Positions 32,652 through 42,030 of a DNA stretch of 52,230 nucleotides are shown piece by piece. The translations under genes were made by a program, and so were the position numbers. The DNA comes from Candidatus Blautia stercoripullorum (GTDB lineage: Bacteria; Bacillota; Clostridia; Lachnospirales; Lachnospiraceae). The DNA lies in the NCBI GenBank assembly GCA_019120545.1, contig DWUX01000133.1:1-52230 (forward strand). Direction: 5' to 3'. The notes under the pieces were generated by a model. That model did no database searches. It had not been told where the DNA came from and saw only the letters and a list, made by a program, of their open reading frames with translations. Position 1 is the first letter of the stretch. The number at the start of each line of letters is the position of its first letter.

Positions 32652-34757
32652 ATGCAGAAAGATTATTTAGAAAGAGTGTATGCCGGATTTTTGGGAATGA
32701 ATATCGGGATCCGTCTGGGAGCGCCGGTAGAACCTACGATCTGGACCTATGAAAGAATCAGAGACACTTATGGAGACATTACAGATTATGTGAAAGAGTA
32801 CAAAAATTTTGCCGCAGATGATGATGTAAACGGTCCGGTGTATTTTTTCAGGGCCCTGAGGGACGACGCGGCGGACAGGGAATTAAAGCCTCAGGACGTG
32901 GCAAATGCCTGGCTGAATTACGCCAGGGAAGGAGTCGGAATGTTCTGGTGGGGCGGTTATGGAGTAAGCACTGAGCATACTGCCTATCTGAACCTGAAGA
33001 ATGGGATTCCGGCGCCACAGTCAGGATCTATCAGACAGAATGGAAAAATTCTGGCGGAACAGATCGGAGGCCAGATTTTTATAGATACATGGGGCCTTTG
33101 CTGGCCGGGCAATCCGAAAATGGCTGCAAAATTTGGAGAAGCTGCTGCCAGTGTTTCCCATGACGGAGAAGGAATCTATGGGGCCAGGTTTTTCTGCGCC
33201 TGCATTGCAGAAGCATTTGTGTCTGATGATATAGAGCAGATCATTGAAACAGGATTAAGGTATATACCGGACAGCAGCGCTTATGGGGCAGTTGTCCGGG
33301 GAGTCCGGGAATTCTTTCACCAGTATCCCGATGATTTCAGGCTGTGCCATGAGTACCTGGTGAAAAACTGGGGATATGATAAATATAAAGGAACATGTCA
33401 CATTATTCCTAACGCAGGAGTTTGCGCGTTAGCTATGTTTTACGGAAAAGGGGATTTTGCAAGGACTGTGGAAATAGCAACCATGTGCGGATGGGATACA
33501 GACTGCAATGCAGGAAATGTGGGAACTGTTTTAGGCGTCATGTGCGGAATTAACAAAATACCGGAACATTATCGGAAACCTATAAATGACGGAATTGTTT
33601 TGTCCGGTATTTCCGGATATTTGAATATCCTGGATATACCAAGCTATGCAAAGGAAATTGCTGCCTGGGGATATAAACTGTCTGGAGAAGAGGCTCCGGA
33701 AATCGTGAAAGAAAGCATCCGGGACGGAGAAATACACTTCGATTTTGAACTTCCGGGATCTACCCATAATATACGCCTCTCTGATCCGTTTTTCTGCAGG
33801 GCGGAACATTCGGAAGAACAGGCCTATAAAGGAACAGGCTCCCTGAAAATCCTGGTGGACCGTATGGTAAGAGGAGACCAGTGCAAAGTATACTATAAAC
33901 CTTTTTACAAAAGAGATGCCTTTTCAGATGAAAGATACAGTCCGGTTTTCGCGCCTACTGTATATTCCGGACAGACAGTAAGCATGGAACTTTATCTGGA
34001 TCAATGGAACGGATGGGAACGCCCGGGAGCAGCCCCCTATATCCGGACAGCGGCAGATAAAAAAGAGCACCTTCAGGGCTATGTGCAGTTAAAACAGGGA
34101 GAATGGACAGAAGTAAGTTTTCAGATACCGGACACCAAGGGGGATCTGATCGATGAAGTGGGAATCGTTATAGAAGGATATTCTCCATCAAAGGCAAAAA
34201 CACTGGGGGCTATCTATCTGGATGAATTTTCTGTCCGGGGAAACAGCAGGTATTCTATAGCCATAGAAAAACAGCGGAAAGAATTTGGAGCAGTGACTCC
34301 TTTTTCAATGAATCATGGTGCCTGGGAAATTGAGGATGGTAAATTGTCCTGTATGCGGTGCGGCGAGGCTTTTGCCTACAGCGGAAATTACTATGAAAAA
34401 AATTATTGTGTCAAAACTACCGTAGAACCAGTAAACGGAGAAAGTCACCTTCTGGCGGTGCGCGCTCTTGGGGCTATGAGAGGATATGGGGCAGGATTTT
34501 CGGAAATGGGAAAAGCCGCTATTTATAAAAATGATTTCGGCTATAAAAAGATTGCAGAAACAGATTTTCCATGGGAAATTGGCACTGTATATGAAATGGA
34601 AGTAAAAGTTCAGGAAAAGGAACTGATACTTTTTATAGACGGGAAGGAAGTACTGCGGGCAGAGGATGATCAGTATTCCCATGGCATGTATGGATGCGGA
34701 TCTTTAACTATGGGAAGGACCCGCTTTGGAGATTTTTGGGTAGAAACCACAGATTAA
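32652..34757 (+). CDS. ADP-ribosylglycohydrolase family protein 2 with C-terminal domain
   Basis: 701 residues. The first ~350 form a divergent ADP-ribosylglycohydrolase domain: GFLGMNIGIRLGAPVEP, ADDDVNGPVYF in place of TDDT, and GWDTDCNAGNVGTVLG, which keeps the metal-binding DTD. The last ~330 residues are beta-rich and resemble a carbohydrate-binding or concanavalin-like module, with FIDGKEVLRAEDDQYSHG near the end. No signal peptide. The fusion of this fold with a probable glycan-binding domain suggests that the substrate is a glycoside and not a protein. Confidence 0.8.
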   Translation: MQKDYLERVYAGFLGMNIGIRLGAPVEPTIWTYERIRDTYGDITDYVKEYKNFAADDDVNGPVYFFRALRDDAADRELKPQDVANAWLNYAREGVGMFWWGGYGVSTEHTAYLNLKNGIPAPQSGSIRQNGKILAEQIGGQIFIDTWGLCWPGNPKMAAKFGEAAASVSHDGEGIYGARFFCACIAEAFVSDDIEQIIETGLRYIPDSSAYGAVVRGVREFFHQYPDDFRLCHEYLVKNWGYDKYKGTCHIIPNAGVCALAMFYGKGDFARTVEIATMCGWDTDCNAGNVGTVLGVMCGINKIPEHYRKPINDGIVLSGISGYLNILDIPSYAKEIAAWGYKLSGEEAPEIVKESIRDGEIHFDFELPGSTHNIRLSDPFFCRAEHSEEQAYKGTGSLKILVDRMVRGDQCKVYYKPFYKRDAFSDERYSPVFAPTVYSGQTVSMELYLDQWNGWERPGAAPYIRTAADKKEHLQGYVQLKQGEWTEVSFQIPDTKGDLIDEVGIVIEGYSPSKAKTLGAIYLDEFSVRGNSRYSIAIEKQRKEFGAVTPFSMNHGAWEIEDGKLSCMRCGEAFAYSGNYYEKNYCVKTTVEPVNGESHLLAVRALGAMRGYGAGFSEMGKAAIYKNDFGYKKIAETDFPWEIGTVYEMEVKVQEKELILFIDGKEVLRAEDDQYSHGMYGCGSLTMGRTRFGDFWVETTD

Positions 34758-35888
<1,131 letters not shown>

Positions 35889-35898
35889 AAATTACTTT

Positions 35899-36792
35899 AT
35901 GAAAGTGTTGAATTATGGATCATTAAATTATGATTATGTATATGCGGTAGATCATATGGTTTCAGAGGGAGAAACTCTTTCTTCTCTGAGTATGGAGACT
36001 CATTTAGGCGGGAAGGGATTAAACCAGTCCATTGCTCTGACAAAAGCCGGGGCCACAGTATACCATGGAGGGATGGTAGGAGAAGACGGAGATCAGCTCC
36101 TGGAAGCCAGCAGAAGCTTTGGAGTTCATACAGATTTTATTACCAGACATCCTGGACGGAGCGGACATGCCATTATACAGGTGACGCCAAAAGGGGAAAA
36201 TGGGATTTTACTTTATCAGGGAGCAAATGGGAAAAACTCAGAAGAAAAAATCGATCAGGTGCTGTCTGCATTCGGAGAAGAAGATATACTGCTTCTTCAA
36301 AATGAGATCAATCTCCTTGGGAGCATTATTGATAAAGCATATGAGAAGCATATGAAGATTGTTTTAAATCCATCGCCTTTAAATGCAACACTTTTAAAGT
36401 GTGATCTGAAAAAGGTTTCTCTTTTTATTCTGAATGAGGTAGAAGGAGAACAGCTGACAGGGGAATCCGAGCCGGAAAAAATTCTGAAAAGGATGGAGAT
36501 CCTTTATCCTGCTTCAGAAGTGGTTCTGACTTTAGGAAAACAGGGAAGCATTTATGCAGGAAAGGGAAAGAGATGCAGGGGAAAAAGCTTTTCGGTTCCC
36601 GCTGTTGACACTACGGCAGCAGGAGATACTTATACAGGATATTTTCTGGCATCGGTACTGCAGGGGAAAAGTATAGAAGAATCTATAAGGACAGCATCAG
36701 CGGCGTCAGCTATTGCAGTTACCAGGAAAGGAGCAGTTCCTTCTATACCGGAAAGAAAAGAAGTGGAAGCCTTTTTAAATAAATATTTATGA
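35899..36792 (+). CDS. PfkB/ribokinase-family sugar kinase
   Basis: 297 residues. LGGKGLNQSIALTKAG is PfkB signature 1, and DTTAAGDTYTGYF near 240 is signature 2 with the catalytic Asp in AAGD. The pattern resembles ribokinase closely, including the GGKGxNQ motif. It would phosphorylate the pentose or nucleoside sugar released by the glycohydrolases. Ribose is plausible but not proven. Confidence 0.9.
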   Translation: MKVLNYGSLNYDYVYAVDHMVSEGETLSSLSMETHLGGKGLNQSIALTKAGATVYHGGMVGEDGDQLLEASRSFGVHTDFITRHPGRSGHAIIQVTPKGENGILLYQGANGKNSEEKIDQVLSAFGEEDILLLQNEINLLGSIIDKAYEKHMKIVLNPSPLNATLLKCDLKKVSLFILNEVEGEQLTGESEPEKILKRMEILYPASEVVLTLGKQGSIYAGKGKRCRGKSFSVPAVDTTAAGDTYTGYFLASVLQGKSIEESIRTASAASAIAVTRKGAVPSIPERKEVEAFLNKYL

Positions 36793-36806
36793 GGGAGAGA
36801 CAAAGG

Positions 36807-37505
36807 ATGAAATTTTCGTCTATAACAAATGAAAGGCTATCCGATAAGGTCATTGACCAGATTATGGAAAACATTAAGAATGGAGAACTGAAACCAGGCA
36901 CAAGGCTTCCAAGTGAACCAGAGCTGGCTTTTGATTTTGGCGTGAGCCGGGGAATCCTGCGGGAGGCTCTTACAATCCTTCAGGCAAAGGGTATTATTTA
37001 CAGAAAACCTAAAGAGGGAACATTTATTGCTCCGGATGTATTGGAGACCATCAGCGGAAGCTGGGAAATATCCGTAAAGGAAGCTACTTATCTGGATCTG
37101 ATAGAAGTAAGAGAGTGCTTTGAGCCTAAGGTAGTAGAAAAAGTGATCCGTCTGTCCAGTGATGAGGAAATTAAAGAATTAATGGATCTTGTAGAGGGGA
37201 AAACTTCCAAGGGAGATTCTCTGGACTATTATTTCCATTATAAACTGGCAGAACTGTCCAGAAATGTAGTGTTTGCTAATTTTATAGATACATACTATGA
37301 TATTATAGATGAATTTAAGTCAAAGTCTAATCAGCAGAAAAACAGGACAGAAGAAATTAACAGAGAACATAAAGAGATTGTAGAGGCCATAATGGAAAGA
37401 GATGTAAAAAAGGCCAGAGAAAAAATGTGCTATCATCTCCAGAAGGTGAAAGAATCGGCCTTGGATGATGAAAAAGGGAAAAATGTAAAAAATATTTCCA
37501 AATAA
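36807..37505 (+). CDS. GntR-family regulator, FadR/FCD subfamily
   Basis: 232 residues from ATG 36807, selected for GAGGGAGAG at the right distance; an in-frame ATG at 36789 overlaps the kinase gene. The winged helix includes LPSEPELAFDFGVSRGILREAL and GTFI; the C-terminal FCD domain starts near 90 and contains the His and Asp residues often used for metal and ligand. It probably controls the cluster via the palindrome at 24010-24020. Confidence 0.9.
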   Translation: MKFSSITNERLSDKVIDQIMENIKNGELKPGTRLPSEPELAFDFGVSRGILREALTILQAKGIIYRKPKEGTFIAPDVLETISGSWEISVKEATYLDLIEVRECFEPKVVEKVIRLSSDEEIKELMDLVEGKTSKGDSLDYYFHYKLAELSRNVVFANFIDTYYDIIDEFKSKSNQQKNRTEEINREHKEIVEAIMERDVKKAREKMCYHLQKVKESALDDEKGKNVKNISK

Positions 37506-37510
37506 AAATA

Positions 37511-37550
37511 AAATTACCGGCTCCGTATAATATGCGGAGACCGGTAATTT
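37511..37550. terminator. bidirectional terminator
   Basis: AAATTACCGG (37511-37520) and CCGGTAATTT (37541-37550) are perfect inverse copies with an inner CCG/CGG pair, between convergent genes. The right arm touches the stop of the PAP2 gene. Confidence 0.85.
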
Positions 37551-38200
37551 CAGATTCTTACTCTGGCAGGCTGTTTTTCACGGACTGCTTTTGGCTTATA
37601 AAGAAGCTGATAGCAGAAAACATTTAAAACAATAGCGCCGACAACATCCAGCAGCGTATGCTGTTTTAAAAAAATCGTGGAAAGAACGATCAATGTTCCC
37701 AGTATTCCTGCAGCTGCCAGGATTAATTTCCGGTGATGGAAAAATTTGTGACGGAAGATGGCTATGCAGCAGGCTACGGTATTAAAAACGTGGATGCTTG
37801 GAAATACGTTAGTAGGGGTATCAATCTTGTACAGATACCTGACCAGCTCTATAAATATGCCGTCACCGGAAAGAGAAGGGCGAAGTTCCTGTCCATTAGG
37901 AAAAATCAGAGAGATAATAATGAACAAGGTCATGCCGATGCCCAGAGAGCAGACAAGCTGCCAGTATTCTTTTTTATTCTTGTTGATAAATGCAAAATAA
38001 AAAACTGTCGCTGCGATAAAAATAAACCATAAATAATAAGGTATTATAAAATATTCGCAGAAGGGAATATAATCATCCACCTTCATATGAATGATATGAG
38101 GGCGTACAGAACGCTGCTCTATATACTGAAAAGCAAGAAGATAAAGAATTCCATATGCGGGGATTACCCAAGTATGTCTGTATTTTTTCAGAAAGTTCAT
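37550..38200 (-). CDS. PAP2-superfamily membrane phosphatase
   Basis: 216 residues with about five to six membrane helices. The PSIHVF block and the later STIFLKQHTLLDVVGA block match motifs 2 and 3 of PAP2 phosphatases (PSxH and SRxxxxxHxxxD, here with Thr in place of Arg). The protein resembles the inositol-phosphotransferase-like subgroup. It lies downstream of a GDPD and lipid-kinase pair on the same strand, consistent with lipid phosphate turnover. Confidence 0.85.
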   Translation of the reverse strand: MNFLKKYRHTWVIPAYGILYLLAFQYIEQRSVRPHIIHMKVDDYIPFCEYFIIPYYLWFIFIAATVFYFAFINKNKKEYWQLVCSLGIGMTLFIIISLIFPNGQELRPSLSGDGIFIELVRYLYKIDTPTNVFPSIHVFNTVACCIAIFRHKFFHHRKLILAAAGILGTLIVLSTIFLKQHTLLDVVGAIVLNVFCYQLLYKPKAVREKQPARVRI

Positions 38201-38284
38201 AAATCCACCTCACATCTCTTATTTTAAGCTCATTATATCATAGGAATTTTCTGATAACAATGTTCTTTACATTAGTTTAATATT

Positions 38285-39124
38285 TTAAACAAAATGTTTA
38301 GAAGCAGGGACAAAACCGTCAAAAATTATGGAATCAAACTTGCCCCGGTATTTCTCTAAAGCAGCCTGGGAACGGACAGTCCAGGCAAAAGTGGGAGTAT
38401 GCCAGAGACATTTGTTTAAAAAGAAACTTACATTCTGAGTGTCCTTATAGCAGTAGGCAATAAAATCCGGCCTACCGATAAAATTCAGCAAAAGATATTT
38501 TACAAGAAAAGAAAGAACAAATCCTGCTTCTGTTACCGGATGAGTAAGATTAGCGGATAACTGTCCTCTCACCACATCTTTTCTATGTCTTTTATACCAT
38601 CTGAGCGCCAGCGGATTAAAGGATTCGATACAGTATTTGCCCGGATAATCCTGCAACAGTGCGTCTGCTGCCTGGCAGGTATAGGTACGCACAGTAGGAA
38701 GCTTGATTTCTATCAGCAAAGGAACCTTTCCGTTGACAAGGTTCAGCACATCCTCAAATAAAGGAATTTTTTCTTCTGTATCCAGAAGGGTATATTTTTG
38801 CAGCTCCTGATAAGTCATTTCACATACAGGAAGATCAATGCCGCACATTCTGGTCAGTGTATGATCATGAAATACTACCAGCTTCCGGTCTTTTGTAAGC
38901 TGTATATCTAATTCTATGCCATAACCGTGTTCTACTGCATTGGAAAAGGCCGCCATAGAATTTTCGGGGATTGTCTGGTCCTTGGAAAAAAGGCCTCTAT
39001 GGGCGAAAAGATGATGAATAAATTCCTGAGCTTCTTTTTTCCTGGACAGCCGGGGCATAATGCAGTAAAAATAAAGGCAGAAAAGAAGAAGCAAGACAAC
39101 CGGAACAATAAACAGTATCTTCAT
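38285..39124 (-). CDS. glycerophosphodiester phosphodiesterase
   Basis: 279 residues. One N-terminal membrane anchor (5-25) precedes the catalytic domain with FAHRGL, PENSMAAF, GIELDIQLTKD and VVFHDHTLTRMCG, all classic GDPD motifs with the metal-binding Glu/Asp and catalytic His. It cleaves glycerophosphodiesters, giving glycerol-3-phosphate, which can feed the glp genes. Starts 17 nt after the lipid kinase gene stop. Confidence 0.92.
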   Translation of the reverse strand: MKILFIVPVVLLLLFCLYFYCIMPRLSRKKEAQEFIHHLFAHRGLFSKDQTIPENSMAAFSNAVEHGYGIELDIQLTKDRKLVVFHDHTLTRMCGIDLPVCEMTYQELQKYTLLDTEEKIPLFEDVLNLVNGKVPLLIEIKLPTVRTYTCQAADALLQDYPGKYCIESFNPLALRWYKRHRKDVVRGQLSANLTHPVTEAGFVLSFLVKYLLLNFIGRPDFIAYCYKDTQNVSFFLNKCLWHTPTFAWTVRSQAALEKYRGKFDSIIFDGFVPASKHFV

Positions 39125-39141
39125 AAATTCATTTCCTCCTG

Positions 39142-40065
39142 TTACTTTAAAATCACTTTTATCTGTTTTTGTGTGTTTAAAATAGTGAGATGCCTGTGAC
39201 TTCCTGCAGACTCTCCGTCACAGTGGACAGGAAGAGGCATTTTGCTGATGATGTCTATGCGGCGGCACCGGTACATATGAATGCCGCGGAAACCGGTATG
39301 TTTTCCTATAAAAGCAGTAGGAAAAAGAGTCAGGATCTTCAGTTTTGGAATATCTCCTACCAGACAGATATCTAAGAGACCGTCCTGGTACTGGGCTTTG
39401 GGACAAAATTTTACCCCTCCTCCTTCCTGCTTCATGTTCATGCCTGCAAGAAAATAAAAAGCGGGCAGTTTATGGATTTCTTTCCGGTCGATCCTGACAG
39501 AAACCGGACAGCATTGATAATGAAGAAGAAGCTTTAACGCTACAAAGATGTAGGTGAGCCTGCCGAGACGGCATCTGTTTAGGGCTTTCTTCATCGGCGT
39601 CTTCATAACATTGCGGCAGATATCCGCATCATATCCTATTCCGCTGCTTACAAGAAAATACCTGTTTCCCTCCGAAGTATGGCACATGCCTACATCTACC
39701 AGCGCAAAGTCAGAGGGAGAAAGTATGGAATTTATACAGGCGGTTATATTGGAAGAAATTCCAAGCCCTCTGGCAAAATCGTTCCCGGAACCGGTAGGAA
39801 TATAACCAAGGGTAATATGGGAAAAATCTTTTCTGGCAAGTCCGTCGATCACTTCATTCAGGGTTCCGTCTCCTCCCAGAACAGTGAGCGTGCAGGGGAG
39901 AGACAGCATGGAAATCTGCATTGCCAGCTCTCTGGCATGTCCTGTGTATTTTGTAAAATATACCTCGTATTCCGTATTTCCGGCGGATAGAATCCTTTCC
40001 GCTTTTTCCCAGATCTTTATTCCCTGCCCGGAACGGGCGCGGGGGTTCACAATAAAATAAAACAT
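39142..40065 (-). CDS. diacylglycerol kinase-like lipid kinase
   Basis: 307 residues from ATG 40065; the long hydrophobic N-terminal extension of the open frame reaches into the promoter region and is unlikely to be translated. A GTG at 40074 is another possible start. FIVNPRARSGQG and LGGDGTLNEVIDGL are the DAGK catalytic motifs, and PTGSGNDFARGLGI follows. This YegS/DgkB type recycles diacylglycerol to phosphatidic acid. Co-oriented with GDPD. Confidence 0.9.
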   Translation of the reverse strand: MFYFIVNPRARSGQGIKIWEKAERILSAGNTEYEVYFTKYTGHARELAMQISMLSLPCTLTVLGGDGTLNEVIDGLARKDFSHITLGYIPTGSGNDFARGLGISSNITACINSILSPSDFALVDVGMCHTSEGNRYFLVSSGIGYDADICRNVMKTPMKKALNRCRLGRLTYIFVALKLLLHYQCCPVSVRIDRKEIHKLPAFYFLAGMNMKQEGGGVKFCPKAQYQDGLLDICLVGDIPKLKILTLFPTAFIGKHTGFRGIHMYRCRRIDIISKMPLPVHCDGESAGSHRHLTILNTQKQIKVILK

Positions 40066-40113
40066 AGCCCATAACACCTGCTTTCCTCTGGATACCATTG
40101 TAGCAGTTTCCCA

Positions 40114-40142
40114 TTGTGAGAACAAGGAAATTATGTTAAAAT
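40114..40142 (+). promoter_or_regulatory. promoter of mgsA
   Basis: TTGTGA (40114-40119), 17-bp spacer, TAAAAT (40137-40142). Confidence 0.65.
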
Positions 40143-40210
40143 TATTATTAAATAATTCCTGAAAAAATTCGAAAAAAACCGAAAAATATCTAAAGAAAGG
40201 CGGAAGAAAA

Positions 40211-40681
40211 ATGAAGGATGAATATATGACCTTTACAATTAAAAAGAAAAAAAATATTGCATTGATCGCCCATGATAATGAGAAGCCTAAAATTATCAAA
40301 TGGTGTATGGATCATAAAGAAGTTTTAAAGAACCATAATCTTTATGGAACAGGAACTACCGCCAGGCTGATCACGGATAAGACAGGACTCAGGGTTAAAG
40401 GGTATAACAGCGGCCCATTGGGAGGAGATCAGCAGATAGGAGCAAAGATCGTGGAAGGGGTTATAGATTTTGTGGTGTTCTTTTCAGATCCGCTTACGGC
40501 TCAGCCTCATGATCCGGATGTAAAGGCATTGATGAGGATCGCGCAGGTTTATGATATTCCTATGGCTGTGAACAGAGCTACTGCAGATTTTATGATCACT
40601 TCCCTTTATATGGATACGGAGTATGATCATGAGGTGATCAACTTTAATAAAAACATACAAGAAAGAGCAGAATCAATGTAG
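40211..40681 (+). CDS. mgsA: methylglyoxal synthase
   Basis: 156 residues. IALIAHDNEKPKI starts the fold; GTGTTARLI is the phosphate-binding loop; SGPLGGDQQIGA carries the catalytic Asp, and FFSDPL followed by HDPDVKALMRI completes the active site. It converts dihydroxyacetone phosphate to methylglyoxal, bypassing lower glycolysis when phosphate is short. The glp pathway in the same window makes its substrate. Confidence 0.95.
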   Translation: MKDEYMTFTIKKKKNIALIAHDNEKPKIIKWCMDHKEVLKNHNLYGTGTTARLITDKTGLRVKGYNSGPLGGDQQIGAKIVEGVIDFVVFFSDPLTAQPHDPDVKALMRIAQVYDIPMAVNRATADFMITSLYMDTEYDHEVINFNKNIQERAESM

Positions 40682-40688
40682 AGCATTT

Positions 40689-40861
40689 ACTAAAAATAAG
40701 AAGCAGGGCTGCCCCATTAAGCATATGTCAGGGATATTTATATATTGTATATGGATTTGCCCAGTACAGCTTTGAGACCATAGATCTAAAGCAGTGTGAC
40801 TGAGTAATAAAATATATAAATATTCTGGATTTTGCCTGATGGGGAAGCCCTGTTGTTTAGT
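40689..40861. repeat. MITE-like long palindrome
   Basis: A left arm at about 40702-40746 and a right arm at about 40811-40854 are imperfect reverse complements over 45 bp, beginning with CAGGGCT and ending with an AT-rich ATATTTATATATT block. The core also partly pairs. Outer TACTAAA-like bases extend the match. The whole 170 bp would fold into one long hairpin. It reaches the stop codon of the amidase gene. This looks like a miniature inverted-repeat element or a structured RNA. Confidence 0.65.
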
Positions 40862-41648
40862 AGGAAGCTGGGGCTGCGTCGATCCAGGTACTGTATCCCG
40901 CATTACGCAGAGCACGTTCCATTTTTACTGCGTTTTCCAGATTTTTAAAGGCTCCTACCTGGACTTTATAAAGACCGTCCTCATGAAGGATAAAAGCGGG
41001 AAAGCCTTGGTCTTCCAGCTCATAAAGGAGGTTATCCGCATTTGAACGCTGGCGGAAGCTTCCTGTCTGTACACGGTAGAAAATGTCCCCGCTGTTTTCA
41101 GGATTTTCCGGCGGCTGTTCATTCAAGGTTCCCAGAATTCCAGAAGCAATAGCCTGAGCAATATCCTGGAACTGAGAATCAAATATGGAATTATCCTGCT
41201 CATTATTGATAAAGCCGGCCTCAATAAGAACTGCAGGCATTTTTGTCTTTCTGAGTACTACCAGGCCGGGACGTGACTGTACTCCCAGCTCCTGGAAACC
41301 AAGCTCTCCTAAAGCACCGTTAATATTTTGTGCCATGTCTAGTTTTTGACCGGATTGGTCATATACCAGGGTCTCTACTCCGCTGTACTGATTAGGTACA
41401 GGGCTGGAATTTCTGTGAAAAGAAATAAAGAAATCAGCATCAGAGGCATTGCCGATCTGAGCTTTTTCAAAAGGTGTCTGATATACGTCATCTGTCCGGG
41501 TATATTCTACATCCACTCCGTTTTGAGATAAAATATCGCCTACGGCAAGAGCAAGGCGGAGGGCATCGTCTTTTTCCTGACGTCTTCCATATACTGCCCC
41601 AGGATCTGTTCCTCCATGTCCTGGATCGATCATTATTTTATAAGCCAT
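40857..41648 (-). CDS. N-acetylmuramoyl-L-alanine amidase with SPOR domain
   Basis: 263 residues from ATG 41648, just before IMIDPGHGGTDPGA; the open frame extends upstream 50 residues but that part lacks a signal peptide. A GGGAG lies 11 nt upstream. The Amidase_3 domain has the zinc ligands in PGHGG, the later FHRN His and LIEAGFINN Glu. The C-terminal ~75 residues form a SPOR domain that binds denuded glycan at division sites. No clear secretion signal with this start. Its stop lies in the MITE-like repeat. Confidence 0.9.
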   Translation of the reverse strand: MAYKIMIDPGHGGTDPGAVYGRRQEKDDALRLALAVGDILSQNGVDVEYTRTDDVYQTPFEKAQIGNASDADFFISFHRNSSPVPNQYSGVETLVYDQSGQKLDMAQNINGALGELGFQELGVQSRPGLVVLRKTKMPAVLIEAGFINNEQDNSIFDSQFQDIAQAIASGILGTLNEQPPENPENSGDIFYRVQTGSFRQRSNADNLLYELEDQGFPAFILHEDGLYKVQVGAFKNLENAVKMERALRNAGYSTWIDAAPASY

Positions 41649-41780
41649 TACTTTTGAAGCTCCCTGGAATTTCTCTCCATTCAGGATATGCGGAGAATGG
41701 AAAAGAGTTACAAATTTTGGAAAAGCTTTTAATATTTTCTTGGCATATGGCTGAATTATAAAAAATATATAAAAAAATAC

Positions 41781-41809
41781 TTGATTTTTTATTAACACTG
41801 TGCTAGACT
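41781..41809 (+). promoter_or_regulatory. promoter of amtB leader
   Basis: TTGATT (41781-41786), 17-bp spacer, TAGACT (41804-41809). Transcription would begin near 41816. Confidence 0.55.
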
Positions 41810-41825
41810 AAAACTCGTTAAAACG

Positions 41826-41867
41826 AAGGCGTTTGAAATGCAGGAGCATTTTGAACGCCTTTTTTTT
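41826..41867 (+). terminator. attenuator-like hairpin in amtB leader
   Basis: A 15-bp stem (41826-41840 with 41847-41861, two G-U pairs) has a 6-nt loop CAGGAG and is followed by eight Ts. No upstream plus-strand gene ends nearby, so it probably regulates readthrough into amtB. Confidence 0.75.
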
Positions 41868-41951
41868 CGGAAATGAAAATTTCCGTAGTATTGAAACGCT
41901 GCGCAGTAAAAATCAAAAAACTATCCCCATCGGGCACAGACTCTGTGACCG
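41868..41951 (+). ncRNA. structured part of amtB leader
   Basis: CGGAAAT and ATTTCCG pair around a GAAA tetraloop directly after the terminator, and a second hairpin (CACAG/CTGTG closed by CGG/CCG) lies at 41931-41951. Together with the terminator this gives a leader of about 200 nt. It is not a riboswitch class I recognise. The remaining gap to 42030 contains the ribosome binding site AAGGAAAG region and no gene. Confidence 0.45.
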
Positions 41952-42030
41952 AAAATGAAAAAGAAAATATAACAGCTTCCGGCTGCCTTTAGGGGCGGAG
42001 ACTGGGAGTATGAAAGGAAAGTGAGAGTTT

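Noticed and set aside
39142..40299. 385-residue lipid kinase with N-terminal membrane region
   Set aside because: The extension overlaps the divergent promoter of mgsA, lacks a start signal and is low-complexity hydrophobic; the start at 40065 fits the family.
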